Positions 1-10,982 of a stretch of DNA of 64,000 nt are shown here, one piece after another. The DNA lies in the NCBI GenBank assembly GCA_013397695.1, contig VYZI01000242.1:655822-719821 (forward strand), read 5' to 3'. The notes beneath the pieces are model-generated. The model worked only from the letters and a program-made list of their open reading frames with translations, was not told where the DNA came from and searched no databases. The DNA is from Centropus unirufus. Its lineage: Eukaryota > Chordata > Aves > Cuculiformes > Centropidae. Every line of letters starts with the position of its first letter. Position 1 is the first letter of the stretch. Made by a program: the position numbers and the translations under genes.

Positions 1-1053
1 ATTGCAGGTACACAGAGCACCATTATGTGGCTCCTGGGTTGAGTAAAACTTCATGTAATTACAGTAGCCATAGATTTAAGCCTTATAAAGTTGCAAACCT
101 CACCAGGTGGCCATTTTCAAGGTAGCTTGTAAAGACTATAGAGCTGCAATGAGTTAGTGCTCTAGATGGGACTGATTCAGTGGTAGTTTTTTTAAAATAC
201 AGTTACTGAACGTAACTGATCCACGTTATTGAAGTAATGATAATAATACTTTGCACTCAGTGACCTTTTATCTGAGGACCCAAAAGCTCTTAATCAAGGC
301 TTTTAAATACTCCCTTTCAGCTTAGAGGAAATAAAGTGTTCAGAGGCTTGGTGGAGTGTGAGAGAATTAAGCAATAACACTCCAATTCTGTAGCCTAATG
401 CGAGCAATCAGGCAGTACTGTTTGCAGGTCTGGGACTGGGACAGGAGAGCACTCCTGTCCCTGAGAGCTGGGACATGATGCACCAGTCATCTGGGGTGGA
501 ACCTCTGCTTCAGTAGTACTTTTAATCTTGGGCAGACCCAGCCTGTGAGTAGGATTGCTTGTACGCTAAGATCCTGGGTGTCAGGAACAAGAGTGACATG
601 CAATGGCCTTAGCCTGAAATTTCCTTTATTCTCTCTGTAAACTGTGAGGATAATTTTGAAATTATGGCAAGATCTGGGGATGAAAGACACTAAGGCTAAG
701 GTGTGCCACACTTAGCTGAGGAGTTTAGATGTGGGGGAATATATATATTCAGGGCAGACACATAAGTACCTGCAAAGACAGGCCTATATTTTGGGGAGAG
801 CGGTTGTGTCCTTTTGAAAAGTACCACACATTGACGATGAATTTACTGAGCTTTAAACTCAGCCTCAAAAATCACACAATGGTTTTTTTTTTTTTTTTTT
901 TTAAATAACTGTATTTAACGTTTGCTTTTGTATAGTCAGTAGGTTTTTTTTTCTTTTTTTTTCTTTTTCCAAAGTGATTTTGTTGTTGATTCTCAGTGTC
1001 TAGAGATCATGCCTGAAAGTTTTCTTGGTTCCTGTTTTTGCTTTATCTTTTAG
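1..1053 (+). other. TPK1: TPK1 intron, 3' end (partial)
   Basis: This is the end of the intron before the first visible TPK1 exon; its 5' end lies outside the window. It ends in a T-rich tract and a TTTTAG acceptor at 1048-1053, directly before an open in-frame exon. I see no coding segment or recognisable interspersed repeat in it. It carries a 20-base T run at 883-902 and a second T-rich tract at 943-968. Nothing else stands out. Confidence 0.8.
883..968 (+). repeat. T-rich tracts upstream of the TPK1 splice acceptor
   Basis: An uninterrupted run of 20 T occupies 883-902. A second tract of about 26 bases, T with two C interruptions, occupies 943-968. They lie 85-170 bases before the acceptor AG at 1052-1053, and a shorter pyrimidine stretch (CTTTATCTTTTAG) abuts the acceptor itself. 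The tracts may be simple repeats, or poly(A) tails of lost antisense retroelements. An effect on splicing is possible but not shown. Confidence 0.7.
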
Positions 1054-1200
1054 ATTGATGCGATTGTGACTTTAGGTGGACTTGGAGGACGTTTTGACCA
1101 AATAATGGCATCAGTGGAAACACTTTTTCATGCAAGAACTATCACTCCTTTTCCAGTCATAGTTATCCAGGAGTGCTCACTGATTTACCTGCTTCAACCT
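1054..1200 (+). CDS. TPK1: TPK1 internal coding exon (thiamin pyrophosphokinase 1, catalytic-domain part)
   Basis: TPK1 transfers pyrophosphate from ATP to thiamin, making thiamin diphosphate, the cofactor of pyruvate and 2-oxoglutarate dehydrogenases and transketolase; it is a cytosolic homodimer. This exon is 147 bases, exactly 49 codons, phase 0 at both ends. It opens IDAIVTLGG, continues GLGGRFDQIMASV, and closes ECSLIYLLQP. Aligned from memory it covers human residues 119-167, with differences such as V to I at the first residue, and Cys for Glu in the QEES segment. The GG-L-x-GRFDQ loop is the family signature at the nucleotide-binding side of the active site. The acceptor is TTTTAG and the donor is a perfect GTAAGT at 1201. 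The open frame runs past the donor to 1254, but that extension does not match the family, so the splice site sets the end. The preceding exon with the DxDxTD acidic motif is outside the window. The gene identity is very secure. Confidence 0.96.
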
Positions 1201-4200
1201 GTAAGTGTTGCTAAAAGTTATTTCATAATAAAACTGATCTTCCACCTGCCCTGACTGCATAACTCTTGCAGCATTGATTGTTCACTTTCTCAATTGCATT
1301 CTATAGGGTCATAACTTAAATATAAAATATCTTGCAGGAAAGTGGTCAGCAAATGACGGGCTTTACATTCATGCCTTGGAAAACATTGTTTCATTTATTC
1401 AATATAGCTTTGTTTAAGAGGAGATGAAAGTAGAAATCTGGAAGCTATGAAAGCTGATTTGTGATTAATAATAGGATTTTGATTATAAATGAAAATAAAG
1501 TTTTTAAACTTTTTAATTAGATCCCAGTAAGTATAATTTTAGTGCCCAGCCCTTTTGCATGTTGAGTAGAAATAAGGATGTCTGCAGTAAGAGAAACAAA
1601 AATAAGTTGTAAGGAAGATATGAGGGAGCTCCTGACAAAAACGTCAGGCAGAGATCTTATGTGGTCTGAGTGGTGCAGTTCATTAGGATGGGAATCCAGC
1701 TAGGATCAACGAACGAATTTATTTAAGATATATATTTTTTGTGGTTTTTCAGGTCTCTTATTCCTTTTATTGATTCATAAAACAGCACAGACAAAAGAAC
1801 TTGCTAGGCTTCTGCTTCCAAGATTTAAATTAAAGACAAACCTAAGCATCTAAGAGTCTTCACTAACAGTGTTTCCTTTATTTGTTTGGAAATATCCTGA
1901 TGTCAGGGTTTCTAGAAGCTTAAATAACTTTCCCATGTTATCTTCAAAATCTGATTTCATTAAAATAAGTTACATTCACAGACAAGTTTGACAAAACCTT
2001 GCACCACACGTGCTTCATTGTAATTTGAGAAAAGCATTAATAAGGCTCTATGAGATTATAGATTTAAATCCACAGGGGCAGATGCTGTATTAACAAGTTT
2101 GAAGCACTGTGTCTGCAGGAAAGATAGTGGGCACAGAGGTTCATCTCCCAGTATGATGAGGAATGACTCTGATCATTAGTTGCACAGCTAAATGGATAGA
2201 GGCAGCAGAGCTGAGAGGGAAAGCGGGCCAAAGGACAACTGTGGTTAAAATCTAAAAGAGAGTAGCAGCTTGCTTGTGATTGATCTGTGGGTGCAGTACT
2301 TCACTGGCTGCTGTAAATTAATTTTAGGATATTTTTAAGAACATATTTAAAAGCTGAAATAAGATGAAGAATACCCAATTTAGCTTACAAAACTCTTACT
2401 TGGACTGGAAAGACTTTAATTCTTTCCATTTGTCTTTCCCATAAGTGGCTTTAAAATGCCATGCCTAAGGTAGCTTTCAGAAGAGGCTTCAATAAATTAT
2501 TAAACTCTTTGCACCTTGAAAAAAATCATGATCCGTGCATTTAACTAGCAGATTGTTAATTGTCTGGGTTTGCAGGAAATATTTTTATGTTCTGTTTTTA
2601 ATAATGCCATACAAGAATCATTGCACAGTACTTTTTGTTGGCTGGGAGGTTTCCACAGGATATTATTTTTTCCTACCATTCCTGGCTGCATTGCAACTGC
2701 ATTGCCAATAATTGACTTCTGTAACTTCAGGCTGTTTCCAGCATTCAGAAATAAGGGGCAGATATAGGGGGCAGGCTGTTTAAACAATCTTAATGCTAAC
2801 TTCGGCACAAAATTGCTTTTTATTGTTGGTTTAAACTTGTCACTGTCAGCATCTTCAGTCAACTGTCTGGTATCTCCAGATAATAACATTAATCCTGCAT
2901 AATTTAGATAAAAATCAAGTCAGTATTTTATACACAGGAAGAAATAAGGATCCTAAGCTTGGAAACACTTTTGTGTTTTTTTTTTTAGAGTTCAGCAGGA
3001 TATTTTTCTCTTGCAAACAGCCACAATCATGGCATTCTCTTTTTTTCCCTCTCCCCTTTGTAATTTAAAATCAAGGTAGGAGGGAGCTGAACACAGTGGG
3101 AGACCCATTGACTTTTTGAAATGCAAGTCTGGAAACTGTGCAACAAATGAAGCAACGTTTTGAGATTCAAATGCTAATGCAAATGGTAAAGTTAAAAGCA
3201 ACATGCTTCTTCTATAAAAAGTAGAACTGAAATTTTTCTCTCTTGGGGAAGAAGGATATGATTCTTTGGATAAAATATATGAGCAAAATATAACCATATT
3301 TTTCTTCCAAATAACACTAGCCCTCTACTCACTTTAGTAGACTAGTATTGGTTCTCAATCACAGGTACCTAGGCAGAGGCTAAACTATGTAGATAGACCA
3401 GGGAAACTGGTAATGCCATAAACAACTAGACCTAGGAAGAAGACAAATTAAGGTGCTGAATTTGTAGTTACTAATGCAGAAACTAAGAGGACAACTTTAT
3501 GAACAGATATCTAATCACACCATATAATCTATTTCAAAGAGTTATTTCACATTATTACAGTGTTGATACAGAGGAGTACAATGGAAGAAATATATCAATA
3601 TTTAACACACTTGTAAAGGTCCACAGTGTTGTAGGAAATAGGCTTATAGACTGTCTAAAAGTCTTCAGGGTGATGGAATCAGACAGCAAGGTCAATGCCT
3701 AATTTGGAATCAACTGCAGACTGCCAAGCAAGGACCAGGTGAGCAAAGCCTTTTTTTCATCTGCCAATAACATTATCAAAACACTGAAAGTAAGGGCAAC
3801 TGGCATATAGAAGGCATCTCTTGCCTTCTATATTATACAGACAGGCAGTGCAAATTATTGAAATAGATTGGGAAAATGTTTAGGCATGAAAATTAAACTA
3901 CAAGGAAGGAAATTCTTTGATATTCATTTCCAACCTGGAAGGATAACTTTTGCTTTTGGGAGGGAAGGGGAGGAGAAAAAGATGGAAAAATTACACCCTA
4001 TCCATTCCCATCTCCGTGGACTCTATGGAGAAACTGGGTGGTGGACTGAAATCTATGCATACACTGTAGTTATCTACATTTAGATAAATGAATTCCAGTG
4101 TAGACCAGATTACTGCATTTAAGAAAAGAAAGCAAAGGTGAAATGAAGAGCATTTGTGGAGGGGCCAAAACAATGAAAACAGTCTGTAACTACAGAAATT

Positions 4201-5274
4201 GAAAGTTGACAGGGAAAGGATTACTCTCATCTGAATGGGAAAGGAAAATTAATGATGAAGAACCTAAACTTAAAGCTGCTTTTGCTCAGCCTTCACTAAA
4301 GCGAAGTATTTCTTTGAGCAGATAAGTAACAGTTAAAATCAGTGCCAAACTCCAAAGACTTTACATTGCCTCATAGAAAAAGCAAAGAAGAGATTGAGAT
4401 GCCTTTGATTTTGTCAAGTCCAAGGGTTGTTAGTTTTTGTGTGCCACACACCTCTAATTAGAATAGGAGTCAGAAATTCCAGGAGTCTGTGTAAGAATTC
4501 CAGGAGATGATGCTTGCTCGGAAGCATTTTCTAATGTGATGATTAGAATTAAAAAAAGAAAAGATGAAAAGGGGGGAAAAAAAAGAAAAATTATCACTGT
4601 ACTGAATAGCCATCGTATTACTTTCTGTAGTGGAGGGAGGAAAGCCTGAGTTCTTAATATGGAGTAATTACTCTTTATAAGCAGGATATTTTATGCAGCA
4701 GTTCATACATTTGATGCTTGAAATTTTAGAAATATCAATTATCATTAGGATATACCCTGGCTGAAGAGCATTAGGCCCTTAGAGTCATGTTTATCATGCC
4801 AGCCATGCTCAATATGAATGGCTTAAGGTTTCACATACATACTTTCTCATTTTCTGGTTGTGTGCTTCTCAGGAGTACAGAAACATTAGCTTCTGTACAC
4901 TGAGCATAAATTATCTTTTATCTGTGAGTTTTATGGCAGTTTGTAATACAAGGTAATAGGATTTATGACCAAGAAATGAGAAGATGTCCAAGAGTTAATG
5001 AGGCCTGCCTTTTACATTATACTGAGCAGTTCGGTTTTCCCTGTGCAGGATTCCAGCCCTGGGATGAAGAGAAGGATTGCTACCTACACGTGAAAATGTG
5101 TTACAGCAGCATATTTTTGTCAGTTAGCTAACTCTTTTGAAAGACTGTGTGAATACTTTGATAACCCTTTTTCTTGCACGCAGCTTTTCTTCTGAGTGCA
5201 TGCCTGCCTTCCCTGTTAGAAATGATGAATAATTTAACATCATAGATAGTGATGCAGCAGCTAAATATGAGCAG

Positions 5275-5450
5275 TAAGAATCAGGAGTCCTATCCTTTAT
5301 TCTTGGCTCTTTACTACCATTTCATTGCAGAAAAGTAAATTGTATCGTCTTTTGCTATCTCAGCCTCCTGGTTTGTAAATTGGATAAATCCCACGTCCTT
5401 CTCTGAAAGGGTATTGTGGGACTCGTTTAATCTTTCACAAGCGCCCTAAC
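5275..5450 (+). repeat. ancient MIR-like SINE remnant
   Basis: The stretch has the order of elements found in the MIR-type amniote SINE body. First comes a CAGGAGTCCTATCC segment at 5282-5295. Then comes a CTCAGCCTCCTGGTTTGTAA segment, resembling the 'cctcagtttcctcatctgtaaaatgg' core. Last comes GTATTGTGGGACTCGTTTAA, resembling the 'gttgttgtgaggattaaat' part. The match is by eye and diverged, as expected for an old copy. It could instead be another family sharing that tail. No promoter boxes are intact. Confidence 0.45.
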
Positions 5451-7091
5451 ATCCACAGCGAGGTGGAGCATTGTATTATGGTAATAGTAACAACAGCATT
5501 AATAAAGCAGTAATAAACAGCATTGATAAAACATAAATGCCGTCATACAGTAGGCTGTGCAGCTACCTAGTCAGCATGGTTCCGAGCATGGTTTTGGTGG
5601 AAGCCAGCTCTCGTTCTTGCAGACATTGCCTGGACAAAGCTTGGGTCAGGAACCACTAGGAGAAAACAGCCACAAGCATGGGCAGTGCTGTGCCAGTCTG
5701 CTTGAGGACCAGAGAGTTCCTTCAAGTTCAGTTCAGTACCGCCTCATAGCACAAGCAGCAGATCTGGCTTGCACTGACACTCAGCAGAGAAAATCCTTAG
5801 TGAGTGTGCCTCTTCTGGGGAGATAAGTATGGAATTTGGAACTTTGGGGCCAACCTTTAGTGTCTGATTTTACTGTATTATTTCACTGTATGTGGGTAGA
5901 TGCGTTGCAAAAAGGTCCCAGTTGCCAAGGAAAGGGTTTAAACATATATTTAATATTTAAATTTAAGCATATGTTTAGTACTTAAAACACTTGTTGTCCT
6001 GAAGGGCTTTTTCCTGTTCAGTATCTGCTCTCAAAGAGCCCTGTTGGAACTTAAACTCGGAGACAAAGCATTGGGTCTTTGTGCATTGAGCATCCTGTAG
6101 TTCACTTGAACGAGCATCTATGGAATTTGAAAATACGCAACTTCTTGTTATTTAATAAATACATCTTTTTGTGACTTTTTCTATGGGAAAGGTAGCCATT
6201 CAGCTGGAAAGAAAAAATGCCAGTATAGAAATATCTGCAGTGAAAAAGCCTTACTCAAGCCCTTCTCTGGGAGCCTGACTCCTTCATAGAAGCCAAAAAA
6301 AAAAAGGGGTTTGCGCTTCCAGAGCTTCAGAAGCACATTTAAACGGCGTCTCAGAAAAAAAAAATGCTATGTTGGGAGTTTAGCTGTCTTAGTTTCTTTC
6401 TTTGGTAAGAAACTTGGAGGATTTGGTTACAGCTCAACTTCTGTTCTTGAATAAGACTTCAAGAGTTAAAGCCTTTGTTTTTCTTCCCTGGGAAAATCCA
6501 TGTGGGCTAATGATCATACAGTCATCCTTACATGGTCATCTTATGTCATCTTGTAGTGGGCCTGTGTAAATGGGACCTTCAAAAGGCTCCAGGTTAAAGT
6601 GGGTCAGGTTTACTTCATGCTAATTTATGACTATGAAATGGTGTTGCTCCATATTTACCACAGGATTTCTGTGTCCTACTGGGTATCTGTGATGCAAATG
6701 TAATTCATTTTTGTCAATTCCAACTTAAGCTGGGGAAAATTTGTGTGCCATCTTGATTCTCACAGCTACAAAGGAAAATTTTAGAGGGATTTTCTCTTAG
6801 CAGCTGAATTCTTCATAACTTAGTTCTATTCCTGCATCAGTAAATGTGCAGTATGAAGCACACAAAGTTTATGCTGTATCTTAGAAATAATAATAGGCTT
6901 TTGATATGCTTGTATCCTTTCAAATAGTTTATTTACCAACAGTTAAAAGTGGAATCTGCATAATTTTTCTGAAATATTTGGAATTTTGTGGATTTGTCAT
7001 GGAATTTTTCTTGCAGAATATGACATCTAATAATTATGAATTGCTATGGTATAATGAAGATGTCTGGAAAATATTTTTTTCTGTAAGTCTT

Positions 7092-7127
7092 GTCATAGAA
7101 GCATAGAATGGTCTGGGTTGGACCTAC
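7092..7127 (-). repeat. CR1 3'-end fragment
   Basis: A fragment of about 36 bases reads TCATAGAAGCATAGAATGG followed by TCTGGGTTGGACCT. This is the reverse complement of the avian CR1 3' terminus with its ATTCTATGA octamer repeats. CR1 copies are commonly 5'-truncated, so a very short 3' stub is plausible. It may also be the surviving end of a longer decayed copy. It is non-coding. Confidence 0.55.
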
Positions 7128-8491
7128 AGACTTTGCTTAAGCAAACAGATGACAACAAATTCTTAAATCAATTTGTAAGCTTGCAGGTGACAAAAACACC
7201 AAACCAACTGGAAAAGTAAAGTCTACTAAACAAGATTTTCATCTGCTCATAATTCTCACAAGAAACAAGTAATACTCTCTAGCAGGATACTTAATCAGAC
7301 AGCTGTTTTTAAATTCATGTCTTAATGGCTGTCTGCAAAAGAAGATGGTATAAGGCATCTAATTGGATTACTTATGTATTTCCAGACTCCAAAGTCACCC
7401 AGTTTGTTTCTGAATCAATATTTGGTGTTTGGTAACTTTCAGTGGCTCTGCTCTCAAGATTTTTAATTAGTTGCTACAGCAGCTGATGGATGATCATCTA
7501 AGAGGATCTTGACCTTAAATAAACCTCTTCCAATAAGGTTCCTGCTCTCTTTTGTTGCCCCTAGCTGTTGTAATATCATCTTGTTAATATGATAATATTT
7601 ATTTTGCTGCCTTATGGAAACCAAAATACATTTTCTGTTACAAAGCTAATTTTCTTAGAGCACGGCTTTTTTCCTTCAAACCTGTAAATTACTAAATTAC
7701 TTGTTTTCTTTGAAGTCTTAATCCTTCTTTTCATCCCCACAAATAACAAACTTATTTCTGCAGTGCTGTGATGCTTTGGGTTCGGGGTTTTTTTGTGTGT
7801 GCAATGTATTATTAATAATTTTCTGTACTGTAAAACAATTCTCATGCACAGAGTGTTTGTCTCTATTTGCTCATTGGTAGGAGCTTGAGATCAATGGGAA
7901 GCTGGTATTACTTCCTTCTCTTGTGGAAATAGTGGTAAACTGAGGAAGACAATAGCAGTTTTTCCCTTGCTGTGTTTTCATTTGATCTTTCTTCTGTAAC
8001 TAAACAGGACAAAGCAGGAGTGTGCTTTGCATGAGTGTGTTCATGGTAATTTTGCCTAGGTTTCTCTTCCAGGTAGGACTTTGATCCTATATGGGATTTT
8101 GTAGCAATCTAAAGAATTTCCAAGCTTTTTAGAAGAGTTAATTTGATCAGCAGTATTAAATACCTTGTACATAATTTAATAAGTTTTCCACAAGGAGCCG
8201 TATTTTTGTACTATAAGGGAAAAAAAAACTATTCAAGTGCTTCTCTGTATGAAGCTGTCATAGGCTAGTGTTTTACAGATAGATTTTGTAGTATTTTTAT
8301 GATTATTGCTGTGCTTTCAAACATTTGTCTACCACCTGACACCTACAGGGAGTAATACAATGTTTTGAAGTTTCAAGGTTAACCATTAGACATAAAGGAC
8401 TAAGGGGACTTAGAGTAATAATGATGAACATTTTCTGTGAGTTGCCTGATCGGAAGCTACTCCCTTTACTGATTAATAGTCATACAGCAAG

Positions 8492-8559
8492 ATCTTATTT
8501 TCTCTTTCTAATCCCATCCCCTTCCCTTTCCCCCTCCCGTACCTTATCCTCCCCCCCCC
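8492..8559 (+). repeat. C/T-rich polypyrimidine tract
   Basis: A stretch of about 68 bases that is almost wholly pyrimidine. It contains CCCCTTCCCTTTCCCCCTCCC and ends in a run of nine C at 8551-8559. Only a few purines interrupt it. It is not next to a splice site. Treat it as a low-complexity tract. Confidence 0.7.
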
Positions 8560-10604
8560 GAATTATTTTGGACCCCATCAGGTGTCTTTTCTTGGTGCAT
8601 CAGAATTTCTTAAATTTTTAGGTTAGTTTTGTGTAAAGGATTCTTGTTTTAACTTAAGCAGCCACTGCTCTCCTGCTGATTTTTCCCAGCATTTGGCTCC
8701 TACCAGCTGCTATAATGCTCTGAAGCATTTATTCATTGATAGTCTTTTGTCATTCTGGCTCTATCTATTCCCCTTGGTCTTGCGGTATTTTCTTTTGATT
8801 CTGAAGTTGTATCAATGACCAAAGAGGCCTCATCTTTGTACTACTGGAAACTATTGATGTGATTCCTGCTGCAGCAAGCCTGTGCATCGCCTCAAACTAT
8901 TGCTGAGTTATAACTCTTAGTTTAACTTTATTGTTTTAGTCCAAATGTCTCAAGTCCTAGGATTCTTTGCCACTCATTAAGTCACACTGACTCTCTGAAT
9001 GCATCTTATGACCTTTCTAGAGGTGAATTTTACTAAAGTTTTATAGTAAGAACTTTCCTCTTTCAGTATTAAACAGTATTCAGTGATGATTGGGGATATG
9101 GGTTCTTTTTCATTCTCTCCCTTCCATTACAGAAAGTTCTGTGGGGCATCTGACTGGTACGAGAAGTCTGTAATCTGACAGAGCCTCCTCTGGAAAGTAA
9201 ATGAATGTTTGTAAAATATTTTGTTGTGTAGGATTAAAAATATAGCAGAGAAAATCGATATTGTTTTTCCTACACTGAATATAAAGGACAGTAAAAATTG
9301 AAGTGATAGTAGATGATAGGTTATTATGTAGTACAAAAAAAAAATAATTCAGAATGCTAAATGCTTAGTGGTTGACCAAGCCTGAAGCAGTGACAGATTC
9401 CTTTAGAGGAAAGCTTAAAAATTATCCTTTCTGCTCACATCTGAGTGCTAGCGTTTGCTGAAGTTGCAGAAGTTGAGCATCCATATTCTGGCCTCAGTTA
9501 TATTTTAAAATATGTTATATCTTAAACTCAATCCCTTTATGAAATTGCTCAGGCTTTTCCAGTTCCTTACAGTGTCATTATTTCTGTATCTGCCAGGAGA
9601 GTGGTGTCAATGTATGGATTTTCTACATTTACCTTTATTGTTAAAAAAGCATCAGTGCAGAAGACTGATAATATTTAGTAATATCTGAGGTTCTAGGGAA
9701 AATGCTGTACTACCCTGATAAACAAGATTTATCTACAACTATTCAGCCTCGCCATAGGAAGTGCAGTCCTTTGCAATCCCAATTTTATTCATGTTGGTAA
9801 CCACTGCCTACATTACTTCAACACTGTCTGCTGTAAAGGAACATCCCAAGAGGAGATGATCAGAGATTGAGTTCTTCGATGTTTTTTTGGGACTATGTTG
9901 TGTCTCTCACTCTCACATCAACTGCAACCAAAATTCTTTCCAGCAGTGCAGTTCGACCCAATGACCTCCACGAAGCACAGGCTTCCCACTTCTGATCCTA
10001 AAATCAAGATGTCTGGAGTGAATGTGTTCTTGTTAAAGCCAGAAAAGGAAACTGGAAGGTTGTGACTTGGCAGCAGAAGAAAGGCTTCTTCTCCATCCTA
10101 AGATCTAAATGTACAGAATTGGTACAGTGCCCCAATAGCCAATGAAAGGGAGCAAGCTCCTGGGAGAACCATTTGAGTGTTAGCAGCAGCTGGAAGCATC
10201 CAGTAACAGTGACTGGAGGCACCCTTCTGCAGGAGACAAAGGCACCCATCTGCTGACCAGACATGCTTTCACAAGAGTTGTGTTGCTTGGCAAGGGCCTG
10301 CATCCACGATGTTGTGGAGAGAGTGCTAAGGCTTGTCTGGCCCTTGGACCGTTACCTCTTGCTTCTCGTGTGTGTGGGCACCAGTGGGCCAAGGGAAATC
10401 TGAAGTAAGTCAAGAGAGGTGGCAGAGTTCTTTAGGCAAAGATGTACCTACATGTAAGCCTACGTAGTGTTTTACTCAGTCCTCATAGGGAGATAACAGC
10501 TCTTTGGGAAACAGGAGTAAGACAAGAGTGATAGTCCTTTTTTGGGTATAAGCAATTCACAGAGAAGGGATCCTGTGGGAGGCAGCTCTGAATGTTAAAG
10601 CAGC

Positions 10605-10982
10605 AGATTCAGTGGAGGGTCACCAAGATGGCTGGGGGCTGGAGCATATGCCCACTGAGAAGAAGCTGAGGATACTGGGCTTCTTCAGTCTGGAGAACAA
10701 CAGAAGGTATCAGGAAGTCCCAATAGCAATCTTCCAGAATCTATGAGGAGGTTAGCAAGAAGACGAAGCCAGAATTGCTCCTGAGATGCACAGCAGAATG
10801 GGAGACAGTGGTCCTAAACTGAAATGGGAAATTCTGGGTATAACTATAAGGGAAAAAATCTACTAGAAAGATAATTATATAGAGGAATAGGTTTGAAGAA
10901 AATCTCCATCCCTGGCAATGTTCAAAACCCCATTGGAAGACTGCACTCAATGACCACCCAAGACCTCTTCCCAACTAAGTGT
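10605..10982 (+). repeat. CR1 LINE 3' fragment (old copy)
   Basis: The copy begins within the CR1 ORF2 tail region: GGAGGGTCACCAAGATGGCTG resembles 'ggagggccacgaagatgatc', followed by GGGCTGGAGCATATGCCCA and TTCAGTCTGGAGAA. The 3' part has ATCCCTGGCAATGTTCAAAA and ends near GACCTCTTCCCAAC at about 10980, matching the CR1 3' end before the terminal octamers. The middle is strongly diverged and the frame is broken. It lies in the same orientation as TPK1. It looks older than the copies at 25.4 and 40 kb. Confidence 0.75.

Noticed and set aside
1201..1254. Open frame continuing past the first TPK1 exon
   Set aside because: A perfect GTAAGT donor interrupts the family match, and the next exon resumes at the expected residue.
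10004..10413. Two overlapping minus-strand open frames in a mildly GC-richer patch
   Set aside because: No recognisable protein or repeat; overlapping frames are expected in such composition.
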